From an uncultured Clostridia bacterium (GTDB lineage: Bacteria; Bacillota; Clostridia; Christensenellales; UBA1750): a stretch of 35,819 nt of DNA. Shown here piece after piece: positions 1-7,634 of the stretch (its first letter is position 1; each line of letters begins with the position of its first letter). The notes under the pieces were generated by a model. The model did not search any database. It had not been told where the DNA came from and saw only the letters and a list, made by a program, of their open reading frames with translations. The stretch is from positions 1 through 35,819 of the forward strand of contig CALWRM010000134.1 in assembly GCA_944383925.1 (NCBI GenBank), written 5' to 3'. Position numbers and translations under genes: made by a program.

Positions 1-1
1 C

Positions 2-970
2 CTCAACGGCACGGGGCTGGCGCCGGTGAGCGAGGTGTTTTCCAGAATCGGCGTGGGCCGCCTGACCGTGGTGGAGGCCCAACGCCTGCCCGACGGCCAT
101 TTCCCCACCTGCCCCAAGCCCAATCCGGAGCTGCCCGAGGCCGTGGCCCTGGGCATCCAAACCGCCAAGGCGCAAAACGCGGACCTGCTCATCGCCACCG
201 ACCCGGACTGCGACCGGGTGGGCGTGGCCGTCCGCAACGCGCAGGGCGACTATGAAATCCTCAGCGGCAACGAGGTGGGCCTGCTGCTGCTGGACCGCCT
301 GCTCTCCAAGACCCAGGTCGAGCGCCCCCTCTGCATCAAGACCATCGTCACCTCGGACCTGGCCTTTTCCATCGCGAAGGCCCACGGCGCGGAGTTGACG
401 GAGGTGCTCACGGGCTTTAAGTACATAGGCGAGGCCATCGGCCGTCTGGAGGCCAAGGGCGAGGCGGAGCGTTTTGTCTTTGGCTTTGAGGAAAGCTGCG
501 GCTACCTGGCCGGCGCCCACGTGCGCGACAAGGACGGCGTGATGGCCGCCATGCTGGTGGCCGACTACGCCGCCGCCCTCAAGCGCGAGGGGAGGAGCCT
601 GCTGCGGGAAAGGGACGCCCTGTACGCCCGCTACGGCTATATGGCCAACCGCCTGCTGAACGTGGACATCGAGGACGCCGTGCCCATGGAGCGCATGGCC
701 GCCATCCTCTCCGCCCTGCGCGCAAAGCCGCCCAAATCGCTGTGCGGCTTTGCCGTGTGCAGCGCCAAGGACTACCGGGACGGGCTGGACGGGCTGCCGC
801 CCTCCAACGTGCTCAGCTTTGCCAACGAGCAGGGCTGCAAGCTCATCGTCCGCCCCTCCGGCACCGAGCCCAAGGTCAAGCTGTACCTTTCCGCCAAGGG
901 TGCCAGCATGGAGGAGGCCCTGCGCAAGCTCGACGCCCTGGAAGCCGACGCCCGCGCCCTGGTGCGCTGA
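2..970 (+). CDS. Phosphohexomutase (phosphoglucomutase/phosphomannomutase family), 3' part
   Basis: The gene is cut by the left edge; an open frame runs from base 2, so the GTG at 26 is internal. About 322 residues remain, covering domains 2 to 4 of an alpha-D-phosphohexomutase, which moves phosphate between C1 and C6 of glucose or mannose. Seen are the metal-binding loop DPDCDRVGV (near base 215), the sugar-specificity motif GFEES (near 485) and the phosphate-binding RPSGTEPKVKLYL near the C-terminus. The catalytic phosphoserine lies upstream, outside the window. The GFEES motif and overall length favour a PgcA-type phosphoglucomutase that supplies glucose-1-phosphate for glycogen or envelope sugars; substrate choice is inferred. 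It is distinct from the GlmM paralogue at 9089-10435. Confidence 0.93.
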   Translation, partial: LNGTGLAPVSEVFSRIGVGRLTVVEAQRLPDGHFPTCPKPNPELPEAVALGIQTAKAQNADLLIATDPDCDRVGVAVRNAQGDYEILSGNEVGLLLLDRLLSKTQVERPLCIKTIVTSDLAFSIAKAHGAELTEVLTGFKYIGEAIGRLEAKGEAERFVFGFEESCGYLAGAHVRDKDGVMAAMLVADYAAALKREGRSLLRERDALYARYGYMANRLLNVDIEDAVPMERMAAILSALRAKPPKSLCGFAVCSAKDYRDGLDGLPPSNVLSFANEQGCKLIVRPSGTEPKVKLYLSAKGASMEEALRKLDALEADARALVR

Positions 971-1007
971 AAGCCCGGCGTCCCCGACCGCGCCGCCGAC
1001 CCATTCC

Positions 1008-1088
1008 GCCGCCCGGCTGGCCCTTGGAGCAGTCGGGCGGCGCTGTCTCCCCCGCCATCCCCCTGTGCGGCGCAGGGAATGGCGGGGG
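1008..1088 (+). other. Two consecutive GC-rich hairpins between the mutase and the methyltransferase
   Basis: Two perfect inverted repeats lie in the 161-base gap. The first pairs 1008-1015 (GCCGCCCG) with 1034-1041. The second pairs 1049-1058 (CCCCCGCCAT) with 1079-1088, with an inner CCCTG/CAGGG stem. Neither is followed by a T-run, so they are not classic intrinsic terminators. They could still slow polymerase or separate the two messages. Confidence 0.5.
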
Positions 1089-1131
1089 CGCGAGGACGGG
1101 GAGCGCCGGCATCAAAAAGGAGGAGCGTGCC

Positions 1132-1905
1132 TTGACCGCCTTTGAGACCACCTTCGACCAGGAGGCGGAGGCCTATGACCGCCTTCGCCCGGACTATGTG
1201 GAGGAGCTTTTCCAGGACCTGTTCGAATACCAGCCCATAGGGCCGGACAGCCGCGCGCTGGAAATCGGCATGGGCAGCGGCAAGGCGTCCAAGCCCTTTC
1301 TGGATCGCGGCTGCGAGCTGATCGGCTTGGAGCCGGGGGCGCGGCTGGCCAGATACAGCCTGGCCAAATACGGCCGGACGCCCCGCTTCCGCCTCGAGCA
1401 GACCACCCTGCAGGACTATGTCTGTCCGGATGGCGTCTTCGACCTGGTGTATGCGGCCACCGCCTTTCACTGGATCCCGGAGGAGTACGGCTACCGGCGG
1501 GTACACGCCCTGCTTCGGCCAGGCGGCGCCTTTGCCCGCTTTGCCTACCACGCAGGGCCGGACCACAGCCGTCCCGCGCTGGTGGAGGAAATCCAGGCCT
1601 GCTACCGCCGCTATGCCGGTTGGACGAGCGCGCCCAAGGAGTTTGACCTGGACGACGCCCGGAAGCTGGCCTCCTTGGCCGGCCGCTATGGCTTCGTGGA
1701 AACGCGCTGCCGGCTCTACCGCTGCCAGAAGGATTTCGATCCCGAGGCGTATTTGGGCCTGTTGCGAACCTATCCGGACCACATGCGCCTGGAAGCAGCC
1801 GCCCGAACGGCCCTGTTCCAAGGCATCCGCGACGCCATCGTTCGCCACGGGGGCGTCCTCACCGTCCACTACACGATGGATCTGGAGCTGGCCCGCAGGC
1901 CCTGA
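1132..1905 (+). CDS. Class I SAM-dependent methyltransferase
   Basis: A 257-residue protein of the methyltransferase-11/25 type. It shows the SAM-binding glycine motif I (ALEIGMGSGKAS, residues about 41-52), an acidic motif II region (IGLEPG) and the post-motif segment FDLVYAATAFHWI, common in small-molecule methyltransferases of unknown substrate. The start is a TTG at 1132, chosen because AAGGAGG lies eight bases upstream; the frame stays open further upstream but that part reads as low-complexity Arg/Pro sequence typical of non-coding GC-rich DNA. It stands alone after the mutase and converges with the flavodoxin-ddl-murF operon. The substrate cannot be told from sequence. Confidence 0.88.
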   Translation: MTAFETTFDQEAEAYDRLRPDYVEELFQDLFEYQPIGPDSRALEIGMGSGKASKPFLDRGCELIGLEPGARLARYSLAKYGRTPRFRLEQTTLQDYVCPDGVFDLVYAATAFHWIPEEYGYRRVHALLRPGGAFARFAYHAGPDHSRPALVEEIQACYRRYAGWTSAPKEFDLDDARKLASLAGRYGFVETRCRLYRCQKDFDPEAYLGLLRTYPDHMRLEAAARTALFQGIRDAIVRHGGVLTVHYTMDLELARRP

Positions 1906-1939
1906 CGCAGGGGGCAGCGGCCGCGCCAACACAAAGCAA

Positions 1940-1966
1940 GGGCGCTTGCCTTTTTGGCAAGCGCCC
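1940..1966. terminator. Perfect 11-bp hairpin downstream of the methyltransferase
   Basis: GGGCGCTTGCC at 1940-1950 pairs with GGCAAGCGCCC at 1956-1966 around a TTTTT loop. On the plus strand there is no T-tract after the stem. On the minus strand it is followed by CTTGCTTTG, so it may work poorly alone. The same stem recurs at 2114-2141. Confidence 0.55.
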
Positions 1967-2069
1967 GCAGGCCGTCGCCCCCTTTGCCTCTGGGGATGCA
2001 GGAAGGCGCGGCGACCCCGTTCTGCCTTTTTATCCGCATAGGCAGCGTGTACGACGCCTGAGAGCGGGC

Positions 2070-2141
2070 CAAAGGCCGCTTTGCGTGCGCGCCGGCAAAA
2101 CCGGCACGCAAAAGGGGCGCTTGCCCTTTGGCAAGCGCCCC
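2070..2141 (-). terminator. Terminator of the flavodoxin/ddl/murF operon
   Basis: Immediately after the flavodoxin stop codon on the minus strand, GGGGCGCTTGCC (2141-2130) pairs perfectly with its complement at 2125-2114 and is followed by TTTT, an intrinsic-terminator layout. A further inverted repeat, TTTGCGTG/CACGCAAA with inner CCGG pairs, adjoins it on the far side. The stem is almost identical to the hairpin at 1940-1966. Confidence 0.7.
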
Positions 2142-2144
2142 TCC

Positions 2145-2591
2145 TCAATGGTCCCATTCTTCCTGCCGCTGCGCCCCTGTTTCCTCGGCCAACAGCTGCT
2201 TGGCAAAGCACGCCGCCCTTTCCAGGTCCTTTTCATTGGGTCTTCCGGGGTGTGCCTTGTGAAACTGGCCGCGACAGTGAAACTCCCTTTCGTCCAACGG
2301 GATCTGGGCCCGCTTGGCCGCCCGAGATAGGGGGCCGCGCAGGGAGCGCATCATGGCCGAGGTTCCCACGCAGACGAGGCGGCCAATTTTTAGGCGGTTC
2401 TCCAGCAGGAAGCTTTTCACCGCCGGGTCCACGTCGAAGGCATAATAGGAGCAGCCCAGCACCAACAGATCCACCCGCTCCGACAGGGGATGGCTCAGGT
2501 CCAAGGCCTGCTGGCCCAGCGCTTGGGCCACGGCCTCGGCCAGGCGCTTCGTGTTGCCGGACCTTGTAAAGTAGCGCACCGCCAGCTTCAT
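2145..2591 (-). CDS. Flavodoxin-like protein
   Basis: A 148-residue flavodoxin-fold protein, at the short end for the family. The N-terminus MKLAVRYFTRSGNTKRLAEAV carries the FMN-phosphate loop (TRSGNTK, residues 9-15), followed by the strand LLVLGCSYYAF that normally flanks the flavin ring. The C-terminal Lys/Glu-rich tail (GRPNEKDLERAACFAKQLL) is the usual last helix. It probably carries electrons or acts as a small flavoprotein; the partner is unknown. It is the last gene of the operon, 26 bases after ddl, with AAGGAGG nine bases before the ATG. Its pairing with cell-wall genes looks positional rather than functional. Confidence 0.85.
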   Translation of the reverse strand: MKLAVRYFTRSGNTKRLAEAVAQALGQQALDLSHPLSERVDLLVLGCSYYAFDVDPAVKSFLLENRLKIGRLVCVGTSAMMRSLRGPLSRAAKRAQIPLDEREFHCRGQFHKAHPGRPNEKDLERAACFAKQLLAEETGAQRQEEWDH

Positions 2592-2617
2592 TCCGCCCTT
2601 CCTCCTTTTTCCCTCGC

Positions 2618-3811
2618 CTAGCGCTTGCTTCCGCCCACCTTATCCAGAATGGCCGACCGGAAGCTGAAGGAGGAGCGGTTCTTGTCCTCCCGCGCCTTGA
2701 AGGCGTCCTCCACCAGGGCGTCCAGCAGCTTGGCATAGGGAATGCCCAGGGGTTCCCACAGGTAGAAGGCCAGGGAACCCGGGATGGTGTTGACCTCGTT
2801 GACGTACACCTGGCCGCTCTCCTGGTCGATGAGATAGTCCACGCGCACCACGCCCTTGAGATCCATTAGGCGGAACATCTCCACGGTGATTGCCTGGATC
2901 TTCTCCGTGGTCTCCTGGGGAATGGGCGCGGGAATTTGGCGCCCCAGGGAGGCCATGCCGCCCTTGGCCGGGGCCTTGTTAGACCCCTTGGCGCCCTTGG
3001 CGCCGTGGAGGTATTTGTCGTCGAAGCTGAGGAATTCCTCCCAGGAGACGGGCATCTCGCACACGGAGGCGCGCACGTCCCCGCCGTATCCCAGGGCCGC
3101 GCAGTTGACCTCCTTGGGCTTTTCCAGGCCCTTTTCCACCAGGATGCGCTTGTCAAAGCCGGCCGCCACCTCGATGGCCTGTTCCAGCGAGGCGCGGTCC
3201 TTGGCCTTGGTGATGCCGATGGAGGAGCCGAGGTTGGCGGGCTTGACGAAGCAGGGATAGCCGAAGGCCCGCTCCACCCGGTCCAGCTGGGCCTGGCGGT
3301 CGCGCTGGAAGTCCTCCCGCAGGAACCACACCATGTCCAGCACCGGGAAGCCCGCGCCCTTGTAAAGCAGCTTCATGGCGATCTTGTCCATGCCGGCGGC
3401 GGAGCCCAACACGCCGGAGGAGGTGAAGGGAATGTCGTACAGCTCGAGCAGGCCCTGGATGGTGCCGTCCTCGCCGTTCATGCCGTGAAAGGCCAACAGG
3501 CAGCAGTCCACCCTGGCCAGCTCGTCCGCGCCGCCGAAGAGGGAGCGCTTCTTGGGCCAGCGCTCCAGCAGGCCCTGGCCGTTGCCGGCCGGGCTCAGGC
3601 GGCAGGGCGTGACCTTCGCCTCGTCAAAGGCCTTATAAAAGCGCACGTCCCGCAGGGCCTGGCCGGTAAACCAACGGCCGTCCTTGGCCAGGTAGACGGG
3701 GATGACGTTGTACTTGCTCCGGTCCAGGTTATCCATGGCCTGCAGGGCCGTGACGATGGACACGTCGTGCTCGCAGGCGCGGCTTCCGTATAGAACAGCC
3801 AGGTTGATCAT
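2618..3811 (-). CDS. ddl: D-alanine--D-alanine ligase
   Basis: ATP-grasp ligase that joins two D-alanines for the peptidoglycan stem peptide; 397 residues, cytoplasmic. The N-terminal motif GSRACEHDVSIVTA, the central FVKPANLGSSIGITKAK (ATP grasp), and the C-terminal RVDYLI ... VNEVNTIPGS (Mg and phosphate ligands) are all present. The omega-loop has DDKYLHG rather than the EVDQ-type sequence of VanA ligases, so it should make D-Ala-D-Ala. The loop carries a Lys/Gly/Ala-rich insertion (residues about 265-285), seen in other clostridial Ddl proteins. The ATG at 3811 has GGAGG nine bases upstream; a longer open frame upstream is a shadow of murF. It follows murF by 34 bases, so its product feeds directly into the MurF step. 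Confidence 0.95.
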   Translation of the reverse strand: MINLAVLYGSRACEHDVSIVTALQAMDNLDRSKYNVIPVYLAKDGRWFTGQALRDVRFYKAFDEAKVTPCRLSPAGNGQGLLERWPKKRSLFGGADELARVDCCLLAFHGMNGEDGTIQGLLELYDIPFTSSGVLGSAAGMDKIAMKLLYKGAGFPVLDMVWFLREDFQRDRQAQLDRVERAFGYPCFVKPANLGSSIGITKAKDRASLEQAIEVAAGFDKRILVEKGLEKPKEVNCAALGYGGDVRASVCEMPVSWEEFLSFDDKYLHGAKGAKGSNKAPAKGGMASLGRQIPAPIPQETTEKIQAITVEMFRLMDLKGVVRVDYLIDQESGQVYVNEVNTIPGSLAFYLWEPLGIPYAKLLDALVEDAFKAREDKNRSSFSFRSAILDKVGGSKR

Positions 3812-3845
3812 GGCGGCATGCCTCCTTCCAGCCGTTTGGGCTGGG

Positions 3846-5414
3846 CTAATAGTTATCCGGCAGGTCGTTTTCAAACAGCACCACGTCGCCGGGCCTGCCG
3901 TTTTGGGCCAGGAAGGCCGTTGCTTGGTCCAGGTTTTCCATCCGGTGGGCGTTGGCCTTGGGGAAGCCGGCCTCCTCCAAGCCCTCGAACAGGGGCTGCA
4001 CGCGCTTCTCCTTGCCCACGAGCAGGGCGATATCCGCCGCGGCGGCGATCTGGCGGCCCAGGGCGCGGTTGCGCTCGGCCTCCTCCTCGCCCAGCTCCAC
4101 CAGGCCCGGGGTGACCACCACGCGCCTGCCGGGGAAGCCTGACAGCACCTCCATGGCGGCCCTTGCGCCCTCGGGGTTGGCGTTGAAGGCATCGTCGATC
4201 ACCGTGACGCCGCCGGCGCCGTGGATCAGCTGCAGCCGGTGCTCCACCGGCTCCAGCTTGGCGATGCCGCTGGCGATCTGCTCCAGGCTCAGGCCCAGGC
4301 CTTGGGCCGCCGCCGCGCAGAGCACCACGTTTTGCACGTTGTGCTTGCCCAGCAGGGGCGAGACGCAGGGGATCTCCCCCTGGGGCGTGACCAGGGTGAA
4401 GCTGGTGCCGGAGGGGGACACGGAGATGTCCTTGGCGCGGAAGGGCGCGCCCTCCTTCAGGCCGGCCAGCGTCTTCTGCTTGCGGCACTGGGCGTAGAGC
4501 ACCTCGCACCAGCCGCCGTCCGCCGCGAAATAGGCCTGGCCGTCCTCCGGCAGGCACTCGATCAGCTCGTTTTTCGTGGCCGCCACCTTCTCGATGGAGC
4601 CGAAGGTCTCCAGGTGCTGCGGGCCTACGCTGGTCAGCAGCCCCAGCGTCGGGTGCACCAGCTGGCACATTTCCCGAATGTCGCCCACATGGCGCGCGCC
4701 CATCTCCGCCACGAAGACCTCGTGCTCGGGCCGGAGCTGTTCGCGGATGACCCTGGTCACGCCCATGGGCGTGTTAAAGCTGGAGGGGGTCACCAGCACC
4801 CGGTACTTTTCCTGCAGGATGGTTCCAAGGATGAACTTGGTGGAGGTCTTGCCGTAGCTGCCGGTGATGCCGATGCGAATCAAGCCCTGATGGCCCAGCA
4901 GCATGCGCTGGGCGTCGCGGAAGTACCAGTTGTTCACCGCCCGCTCCATGGGCGCGGCCAGGGCGGCCGACAGGGCCAGGCTCAGGCAGGACAGGGCCGG
5001 CAGCAGGTAGGCGGCGGGCCAGACGAAGGGCAGCAACAGCGCCAGGGAAAGCGCAAAGCCCAGCGCCAGCTGCACCAGCAGCAGGCGGAAGGCCCGCTTG
5101 GTCACCACCAGGGGCTTCTTGGCGGGCAGGCGCTTCACCTGGACGTACACAAGGACGGACAGCAACAGCGCCGCCAGGGAGGCCACCAGCTGGCTATAGC
5201 CGTTTTGCGCCAAGAGGCGCATCAGCGCCAGGGCGGCAAAGGCGCCGAGGCTTGGCAGGCACTGCCTGGCAAAGGCCCTGCCCGGATTTTGCCGCAGCCA
5301 GCGGAAATACCCGGGCAGCTGGTAGCTCTCCAGCTGCAACATGTGCAGCGGGTCAAAGGCGCTCAGCACGCAGGCAACGGCCAGCAGCGCCGCGCTCAGG
5401 ACGGAAATACCCAA
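3846..5414 (-). CDS. murF: UDP-N-acetylmuramoyl-tripeptide--D-Ala-D-Ala ligase with membrane N-terminus
   Basis: Mur ligase of 522 residues. Residues about 1-165 form around five hydrophobic segments, which cytoplasmic MurF lacks; residues about 178-522 are the Mur ligase. The ATP loop GITGSYGKTSTKFIL, the ADAEMG-like segment VAEMGARHVGD, the TSVGPQHLETFGS motif and the C-terminal VIDDAFNANPEG all match MurF, which adds D-Ala-D-Ala to UDP-MurNAc-tripeptide. The start is TTG at 5414 with AAGGGG ten bases upstream; an internal ATG 24 codons later lacks a clear ribosome site. It sits between a hydrolase gene and ddl. Membrane-fused MurF proteins occur in some Clostridia, so this is likely functional; true MurF versus a MurF-like paralogue cannot be decided here. 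Confidence 0.92.
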   Translation of the reverse strand: MGISVLSAALLAVACVLSAFDPLHMLQLESYQLPGYFRWLRQNPGRAFARQCLPSLGAFAALALMRLLAQNGYSQLVASLAALLLSVLVYVQVKRLPAKKPLVVTKRAFRLLLVQLALGFALSLALLLPFVWPAAYLLPALSCLSLALSAALAAPMERAVNNWYFRDAQRMLLGHQGLIRIGITGSYGKTSTKFILGTILQEKYRVLVTPSSFNTPMGVTRVIREQLRPEHEVFVAEMGARHVGDIREMCQLVHPTLGLLTSVGPQHLETFGSIEKVAATKNELIECLPEDGQAYFAADGGWCEVLYAQCRKQKTLAGLKEGAPFRAKDISVSPSGTSFTLVTPQGEIPCVSPLLGKHNVQNVVLCAAAAQGLGLSLEQIASGIAKLEPVEHRLQLIHGAGGVTVIDDAFNANPEGARAAMEVLSGFPGRRVVVTPGLVELGEEEAERNRALGRQIAAAADIALLVGKEKRVQPLFEGLEEAGFPKANAHRMENLDQATAFLAQNGRPGDVVLFENDLPDNY

Positions 5415-5474
5415 GGCGAAAATTCCCCTTTCTTTTCAACGAAGCCGCCGAAGGGCCCGTTGCGCACCTGGACC

Positions 5475-6233
5475 TTAGGTTTCGAACAGATAGGCGTCCA
5501 TGATGCGCAAAAAGTCGTACAGCTTATCCAAATAGGCGAAATGGCCCGCATTTTCCAACACCACCAGGCCGGCGCCCGGAATTTCCCGCTCCATTTTCTG
5601 GCCCATCCACAGCGGGGTTTCCGTGTCCTGCCGGCCGAACACCAGCAGGGGCTGGGCCTTGATGCGGGGCAAATAGGCGCTCAGGTCCTCGTTGACCACC
5701 TTGACGAAGGTCCTGCGCATGTTCTCCGGCAGGGCGCGATAATCCCTGGAGCCGAAGCGGTCCGCCAGGCGCTTGCGCAGGGCCTGGCCGTTGGGCAAGA
5801 GGCGGCAGCAGGCCTTGAGGCCCTTGTACAGCCCCTGGCGCAGCCGCGCCGCGGGGCCGGGCTTCTTGCGCAATCCGGCCGCCCCCGTCAGGAGCAGCTT
5901 GCCCACCAGCTCCGGCTGCTGGGCGCTGAGCACGATGCTCACCCGGCAACCGAAGCTGTGGGCCACGATGTCGCAGCCCTCCAGGCCCAGCGCGCGGATA
6001 AAGTCGGCGGTGAAGTCCGCGTAATCGTGGACGCTCCAACCCTCCTCCGGCGGAAGGCCGCTTCTGCCGTGGCCCGGGAAATCCAGCGCCGTGACGCGGC
6101 ACTTCTCGCGTAGATGATGGTACACGGGCAGCCAGCTGGCGGCCTCGCCGCCCCAGCCATGGAGCAAGAGCACGTTCTTCCCCTCGCCGGCCTGTTCATA
6201 ACGGCACTTGACGCCCTTGATCGTAATCTCCAA
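5475..6233 (-). CDS. Alpha/beta hydrolase
   Basis: Alpha/beta-hydrolase-fold protein of 252 residues. The oxyanion motif HGWGG follows the first strand, the nucleophile elbow is AHSFG, the acid is the Asp of FGRQDTETPL and the catalytic His is in NAGHFAYLD, so the triad is complete. Such enzymes hydrolyse esters or other acyl compounds; the substrate is unknown. The TTG at 6233 with GAGAGGG nine bases upstream gives the expected N-terminus; an ATG at 6266 would add eleven residues but has no good ribosome site. It is the first gene of the operon, 60 bases ahead of murF, under a TATACT element. Confidence 0.88.
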   Translation of the reverse strand: MEITIKGVKCRYEQAGEGKNVLLLHGWGGEAASWLPVYHHLREKCRVTALDFPGHGRSGLPPEEGWSVHDYADFTADFIRALGLEGCDIVAHSFGCRVSIVLSAQQPELVGKLLLTGAAGLRKKPGPAARLRQGLYKGLKACCRLLPNGQALRKRLADRFGSRDYRALPENMRRTFVKVVNEDLSAYLPRIKAQPLLVFGRQDTETPLWMGQKMEREIPGAGLVVLENAGHFAYLDKLYDFLRIMDAYLFET

Positions 6234-6285
6234 CGGTTCCCGCCCTCTCTTTTTGCAGGTTCGCATGCCTTAAGCATACGCATCC

Positions 6286-6291
6286 AGTATA
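6286..6291 (-). promoter_or_regulatory. -10 element of the hydrolase-murF-ddl-flavodoxin operon
   Basis: TATACT on the minus strand lies about 53 bases before the preferred TTG start. The -35 position (ACAGGT or AACAGG) is a poor match, so the promoter may be weak or need an activator. The same -10 hexamer serves the SRP RNA, ribU, spoIIE and secG. Confidence 0.5.
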
Positions 6292-6367
6292 GAATCTTTC
6301 CCTATTTTACCTGTTTCCACGCAAAAAGAAAAGCCCGAACCCGGGGCGCTTTCATTAAATAACAGGC

Positions 6368-6436
6368 AAAACGCCCCCCGGCCGGCCGCTTGCGCGCGGG
6401 GGGCCAAACAAAAAGGGCCGCGTCCAGCGGTCCTTT
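6368..6436 (-). terminator. Tandem terminators after rimI
   Basis: Reading the minus strand after the rimI stop, the first hairpin pairs AAAGGaCCGC with GCGGcCCTTT (6436-6412) and ends in TTTTTG. The second pairs GCCCCCC (6404-6398) with GGGGGGC (6379-6373) and ends in GTTTTG. Together they close the ribU-tsaE-tsaB-rimI transcript. Confidence 0.75.
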
Positions 6437-6463
6437 GGAGAACGGTTCCCCAAGGTTTGGGGG

Positions 6464-6964
6464 CTAGGGGGCTTCGCCCGCCTTTTTCGGCGGGGGCGGC
6501 AGGTCCCGCAGGGCCCGTTCCAGGCGGTCGTTGACCATGATGTGGGCGTCCTCCCGGTTGTCCTCGTAATAGCCCTTGCGCACGCCCGCCTTTTTAAAGC
6601 CAAGCCCCTTGTACAGGGCGATGGCCGCCTCGTTGGAGACGCGCACCTCCAGCGTCATGTAGGTGACGCCCAGCTCCCGCAGGAGGGCGATGAGCGCCCG
6701 GAGCACGGCCTTGCCATAGCCCCGGCGCCGGGTTGCCGGATGCACGGCCACGTTGGTCACATGGCCCTCGTCGATCACCACCCAGGCTCCGGCATAGGCG
6801 CAGGGCTGACCATCCTCCAGCAGCACCAGGTAGCGGGCGGCGGCGTTGCTTAGCTCCGACTCCATGGCCTCCCTGGACCAGGGCGTGGCGAAGCAGAGGC
6901 GCTCGATCTCCATAATTCGGTCGATGTCGCCAAATTCCATGGGGCGTATGCGCGTTTCAGGCAT
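6464..6964 (-). CDS. rimI: Ribosomal protein S18-alanine N-acetyltransferase (GNAT)
   Basis: GNAT-fold acetyltransferase of 166 residues that acetylates N-terminal amino groups, classically ribosomal protein S18. Visible are the acetyl-CoA loop RRRGYGKAVL (motif A, residues about 80-90), the preceding strand GHVTNVAVHPA, and the RimI-type NEAAIALYKGLGFKKAGVRKGYY. It is a little longer than usual because of a Pro/Lys-rich tail. Its ATG overlaps the end of tsaB by eight bases, the common tsaE-tsaB-rimI arrangement, which supports the name over a generic GNAT. Confidence 0.92.
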   Translation of the reverse strand: MPETRIRPMEFGDIDRIMEIERLCFATPWSREAMESELSNAAARYLVLLEDGQPCAYAGAWVVIDEGHVTNVAVHPATRRRGYGKAVLRALIALLRELGVTYMTLEVRVSNEAAIALYKGLGFKKAGVRKGYYEDNREDAHIMVNDRLERALRDLPPPPKKAGEAP

Positions 6965-7634
6965 GGGCTTGTTTCTCCAATCTGGCCCGCTCCGCGGACG
7001 GGGCGCGCAGGTAGATGGGCCGCAGGCTTTCCGCGGGGCCCCAGCTGTCCTCGCGGTCCAGTGCCAGCTCGCACACGGCGCCGCCGTGCAGGCCCAGCAG
7101 GTTGGGCCCGCCCAGCCTGCCCAGGCCCGAGGCCTCCAGCGCCTGGGCGTGGACGCGCACCCCGTCGCCCACGAACAGGCAGGGGGCGCGAAGGGAGCGC
7201 AGGGACTGCAAATACCCCTCCAAGGGCAGGGCCGCGCCAGCCAGGACCTCCCGCCCGTCCCGGTAGGCCGCGGCGTACACCTGGCCGGCCCGGGCGTCCA
7301 GCAGGGGGCAGATTAGGCCCTGGAAGCCCTGCGCCTGCCGGGCGAGGGCCTCCAGGGTGTTGACCGCCGCCGCGCGCCGGCCCTCCGCCAGCCCCATGGC
7401 CGTGGCCACGGCGATGCGCACCCCCGTGAAGGAGCCGGGGCCCGCCGCCACGGCCACCAAGCCCACCTGCTCCATGGTCCTGCCGGCCAGGCGCAGGCAG
7501 AAATCCACCATGGGCATCAGGCTGGTGGAATGGGTGCGGCCGTTTTGGGCGTAGCACTCCGCCAGCAGCACCCCCGATTCATGGAGCGCCGCACAGGCCG
7601 AGAGCGAGGATGCGTCCAGGCTCAGGCAAAGCAT
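6957..7634 (-). CDS. tsaB: tRNA threonylcarbamoyladenosine biosynthesis protein
   Basis: TsaB partners TsaD and TsaE to make t6A37 in ANN-decoding tRNAs. The 225-residue protein has the ASKHA-like N-terminus [17 protein letters not shown] and the diagnostic AAGPGSFTGVRIAVATAMGLAEG near residues 63-85. It is paralogous to TsaD but lacks the metal-binding HxxxH. Its start overlaps the tsaE 3' end by 56 bases, an unusually long overlap. The ATG is not preceded by a strong ribosome site, so translation is probably coupled to tsaE. Confidence 0.95.
   Translation of the reverse strand: MLCLSLDASSLSACAALHESGVLLAECYAQNGRTHSTSLMPMVDFCLRLAGRTMEQVGLVAVAAGPGSFTGVRIAVATAMGLAEGRRAAAVNTLEALARQAQGFQGLICPLLDARAGQVYAAAYRDGREVLAGAALPLEGYLQSLRSLRAPCLFVGDGVRVHAQALEASGLGRLGGPNLLGLHGGAVCELALDREDSWGPAESLRPIYLRAPSAERARLEKQAHA

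Noticed and set aside
2618-3811. Vancomycin-resistance type (D-Ala-D-Lac) ligase
   Set aside because: The omega loop has the Tyr-containing DKYL segment of D-Ala-D-Ala ligases, not the VanA/VanB sequence, and no vanH/vanX genes are adjacent.
4221-6113. 630-codon plus-strand open frame opposite murF and the hydrolase
   Set aside because: It is the mirror of two well-supported minus-strand genes, rich in His/Gln/Gly as expected for antisense of GC-rich genes, and has no ribosome site.
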